A DNA stretch of 64,000 nucleotides from contig ONMV01000004.1 in the NCBI GenBank assembly GCA_900319005.1, positions 124,001 to 188,000 of the forward strand. Reading direction: 5' to 3'. This DNA comes from an uncultured Bacteroidales bacterium. Its GTDB lineage: Bacteria > Bacteroidota > Bacteroidia > Bacteroidales > Paludibacteraceae. Positions 62,046-64,000 of this stretch are shown here, piece after piece (positions within the stretch are counted from its first letter, which is position 1; each line of letters begins with the position of its first letter). The translations under genes were made by a program, and so were the position numbers. The notes under the pieces were generated by a model, which was given only the letters and a program-made list of their open reading frames with translations, made no database searches and had not been told where the DNA came from.

Positions 62046-64000
62046 ATGAAAAAGATTTACTTATTATCAATGCTTTTGGCATTTATCGGTACGACTGTAT
62101 GGGCACAACTGCCGTACAATACTACTTACACAAAATCGCATTTCGATGACTCAAAAGTGACGGTAAGCAAAAAAGAAGCTAACTGGGATAACTCCAACGG
62201 AGTAAGATTGGGGAATGCAGCGCTAGGAGGCTTCAATTGGAATGACAAGTACATTGTAATTGCGCTGAATCGACAAAGTGTTCCTTATCAATTAAGTTTC
62301 CAATGCCGGGTTTCTTCTACGGCTGTTTCGAGTCCGAAATGGTATGTGTCAGAAAGTTCAGATAATACGAACTGGACCGAGATATGGACTGTAACCCCCG
62401 GAACAACGAGTGTTATTACGATTTCTACCGATTGGGTTTCTTCTACTCCGATAACCGTTTCTAAATCAGCCAAATATATCAGAATCGGCTTTACCGGTAA
62501 TTTCGCCGGATATTTGAAAGATATTGTCGTTTCTGATCAGGCTTATGTGCATAATCCTAAGGTGGGAGACGAGGAAATCAGTGCGTTGGATTTCGGCGCA
62601 AACACAATCAGTTCAGGCGTTGAGGAGAAGGCATTTGATGTAGAGTGGTGTAATGTCGATGAGATGACCGTAACCAGCGACAACGAGCTCTTTACCGTTA
62701 GCCCGGCGTCGTTCGGCGGGAAAGCTAAGTATGGTACGCAAACCATTACCGTGGGGTATAACCGTGATCAGGAGATAGGCGAACATAGCGGAACGATCAC
62801 GCTGACGAACGGTTCAGTTACAAAGACCGTAACGGTATCCGGTAGTACCACCAAGCGTGAGCAGGCTATTCACTGGAACGCTGATTTGGCAACAAACTTC
62901 ACCTTGAATGCAGAAGATGTGTTAAGCGGAACGGATTTGGCGACGGCGGATAACGAAGAGGCTGAGATTACTTATACCTCTGATAATGTTGAAGTTATTG
63001 CTGTCTCGGAAGATGGAAAGACCCTCTATGCGATAGATAACGGTACGGCTACTATCACGGCTTTGGCTTCCGGAAATGGAATCTACAAAGAAGGAACGGC
63101 AAGCCAACAGTTCACCGTTACCTCCAATAAAAAACAAGTTATTGTTTGGGATCAGAATTTCATGAGTCTGAATACCAACGCTGATCCGAATACGATCGAG
63201 TTGACGGCTACAGCTACCAGCGGAGGTGAAGTGACTTATGCGTTGGAGGAAGGTTCGGATAATTGCGTTACATTAAACGGCTCAGTATTGACCATCACCG
63301 GCACTCCGGGTGTAGCGTATATCGTTGCTACTCAGGCTGGAGGCAAGATTAATGAAGAAGTATGGATTGCAGCTACGGCACGCAAACAGATCAAGGTGCG
63401 TGACCCTCAATCGGCTTGTGACGAATATGCCTTGGCTGACGCGCAATATACATTTGAAAAAGGAGATAAATCCGGTATTGTTTATACGGAGTTTGGTTTG
63501 GAAGGCAAACCGACGGATTTATCTTTCTATGCAAAGCGTGGAAGCCTGAAATATATTTGGGAAAAGCAAACACCGTTGTATATTGATGAATATGCCAATT
63601 TTGGCTCTGGTTTGGAATGGAGACAAGTTACATCCGTCCTGCCTACAGAACAAGGTGGAAATTTCGGACCATTCGCTTTGCAGGAAACAGCTACGAAAAT
63701 CCGTTTCCGTACTTCCGAGTATGCAGAGCAAAATATTACGAATATCTCTACTCCGCGTAAGAAAGAGTTGGTAGTGAGCGAGACAAATATTGTGGAGAGC
63801 GCAGAGCGTAATGTACGTTGGTCGAAGACGATCTCTGTTTCGCGTTCGAATGTGGATGTAGTGGATATTTTGGTTGAACCGAACAGCCCGTTTGAGGTAT
63901 CGAAGACTTCAATCGGTAGTGACTGCGCTGATCATAACACCGAGACCTTTGAGGTGTTCTTTACCCCGAGCGTGAGAGACAGTGTTTATACAGGTTCAAT
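62046..64000 (+). CDS. Secreted Ig-like surface protein, 3' end cut by window edge
   Basis: The frame is open from ATG 62046 to the window end (651 codons seen). Signal peptide MKKIYLLSMLLAFIGTTVWA. A beta-sandwich (~20-165; RNQSVPYQLSF-like strands) is followed by bacterial Ig-like domains (DNELFTVSPASFGGKAKYGT, VGYNRDQEIGEHSGTITLTN; VIAVSEDGKTLYAIDNGTAT; TSNKKQVIVWDQNFMSLNTN) in the style of the other surface proteins here. The leader has AAGGTAT and an A-rich run before the ATG. It would be expected to end with the shared sorting tail outside the window. Confidence 0.82.
   Translation, partial: MKKIYLLSMLLAFIGTTVWAQLPYNTTYTKSHFDDSKVTVSKKEANWDNSNGVRLGNAALGGFNWNDKYIVIALNRQSVPYQLSFQCRVSSTAVSSPKWYVSESSDNTNWTEIWTVTPGTTSVITISTDWVSSTPITVSKSAKYIRIGFTGNFAGYLKDIVVSDQAYVHNPKVGDEEISALDFGANTISSGVEEKAFDVEWCNVDEMTVTSDNELFTVSPASFGGKAKYGTQTITVGYNRDQEIGEHSGTITLTNGSVTKTVTVSGSTTKREQAIHWNADLATNFTLNAEDVLSGTDLATADNEEAEITYTSDNVEVIAVSEDGKTLYAIDNGTATITALASGNGIYKEGTASQQFTVTSNKKQVIVWDQNFMSLNTNADPNTIELTATATSGGEVTYALEEGSDNCVTLNGSVLTITGTPGVAYIVATQAGGKINEEVWIAATARKQIKVRDPQSACDEYALADAQYTFEKGDKSGIVYTEFGLEGKPTDLSFYAKRGSLKYIWEKQTPLYIDEYANFGSGLEWRQVTSVLPTEQGGNFGPFALQETATKIRFRTSEYAEQNITNISTPRKKELVVSETNIVESAERNVRWSKTISVSRSNVDVVDILVEPNSPFEVSKTSIGSDCADHNTETFEVFFTPSVRDSVYTGS

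Overview
The window looks like a chromosomal piece of an uncultured Bacteroidales bacterium (phylum Bacteroidota), probably from a gut or rumen. Transcription starts fit the Bacteroidota pattern TTTG-N19/20-TAnnTTTG at more than a dozen places. Most starts lack a Shine-Dalgarno sequence. Nine large secreted proteins share a short C-terminal tail that resembles a cut-down type IX secretion (T9SS) sorting domain. AsnA, a GldA-like ATPase, Wzi, MlaE/MlaF, LptB/LptG and PqqD-like genes are typical of the order. All family assignments come from reading the sequence; no database search was possible.

Layout. 1-27.4 kb is a surface-protein region: five very large secreted proteins (leucine-rich, Ig-like, fibronectin III and choice-of-anchor folds), two related small peptides, a GxxExxY nuclease-like gene between two 370-bp direct repeats, asnA, and an ORF6N/YhcG (DUF1016) pair. 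27.4-42.1 kb is mostly housekeeping: lptG, tgt, panD, a glycogen phosphorylase gene broken by two out-of-frame deletions, an unusually short RNase R-like gene, an operon of outer-membrane protein + ribbon-helix-helix protein + GldA-like ATPase, ruvB, grpE-dnaJ and two outer-membrane barrels. 42.1-53.6 kb is one long, tightly overlapping minus-strand gene train: mlaE-mlaF-prodomain-M6 protease-xth-lptB-kelch lipoprotein-wzi-three glycosyltransferase genes (one fused to a sugar kinase)-O-antigen ligase. Lipid transport, LPS export and surface-glycan assembly are therefore linked. 53.6-64 kb returns to surface proteins, with two more M6 proteases in an operon with an S26-like peptidase and a PqqD-like protein, and a secreted protein cut by the window edge.

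The most unusual content is a family of about 120-nt palindromic elements in untranslated regions between 4.6 and 13.9 kb. They share a cloverleaf-like plan (closing stem, small hairpin, long middle arm, small hairpin) while the stem sequences change in a compensatory way. They lie in the same orientation as the transcript carrying them, and three or four are followed by the same A-rich box. Three such modules in a row form each direct repeat around the GxxExxY gene. This is the best candidate for an undescribed structured RNA or mobile cassette system.

Other points: short degenerate word repeats fill many gaps and appear to enter conserved genes in frame; a free-standing protease prodomain precedes one M6 protease; a 27-bp direct repeat brackets the YhcG gene; a short promoter-to-terminator unit with no clear gene lies at 53.7 kb.
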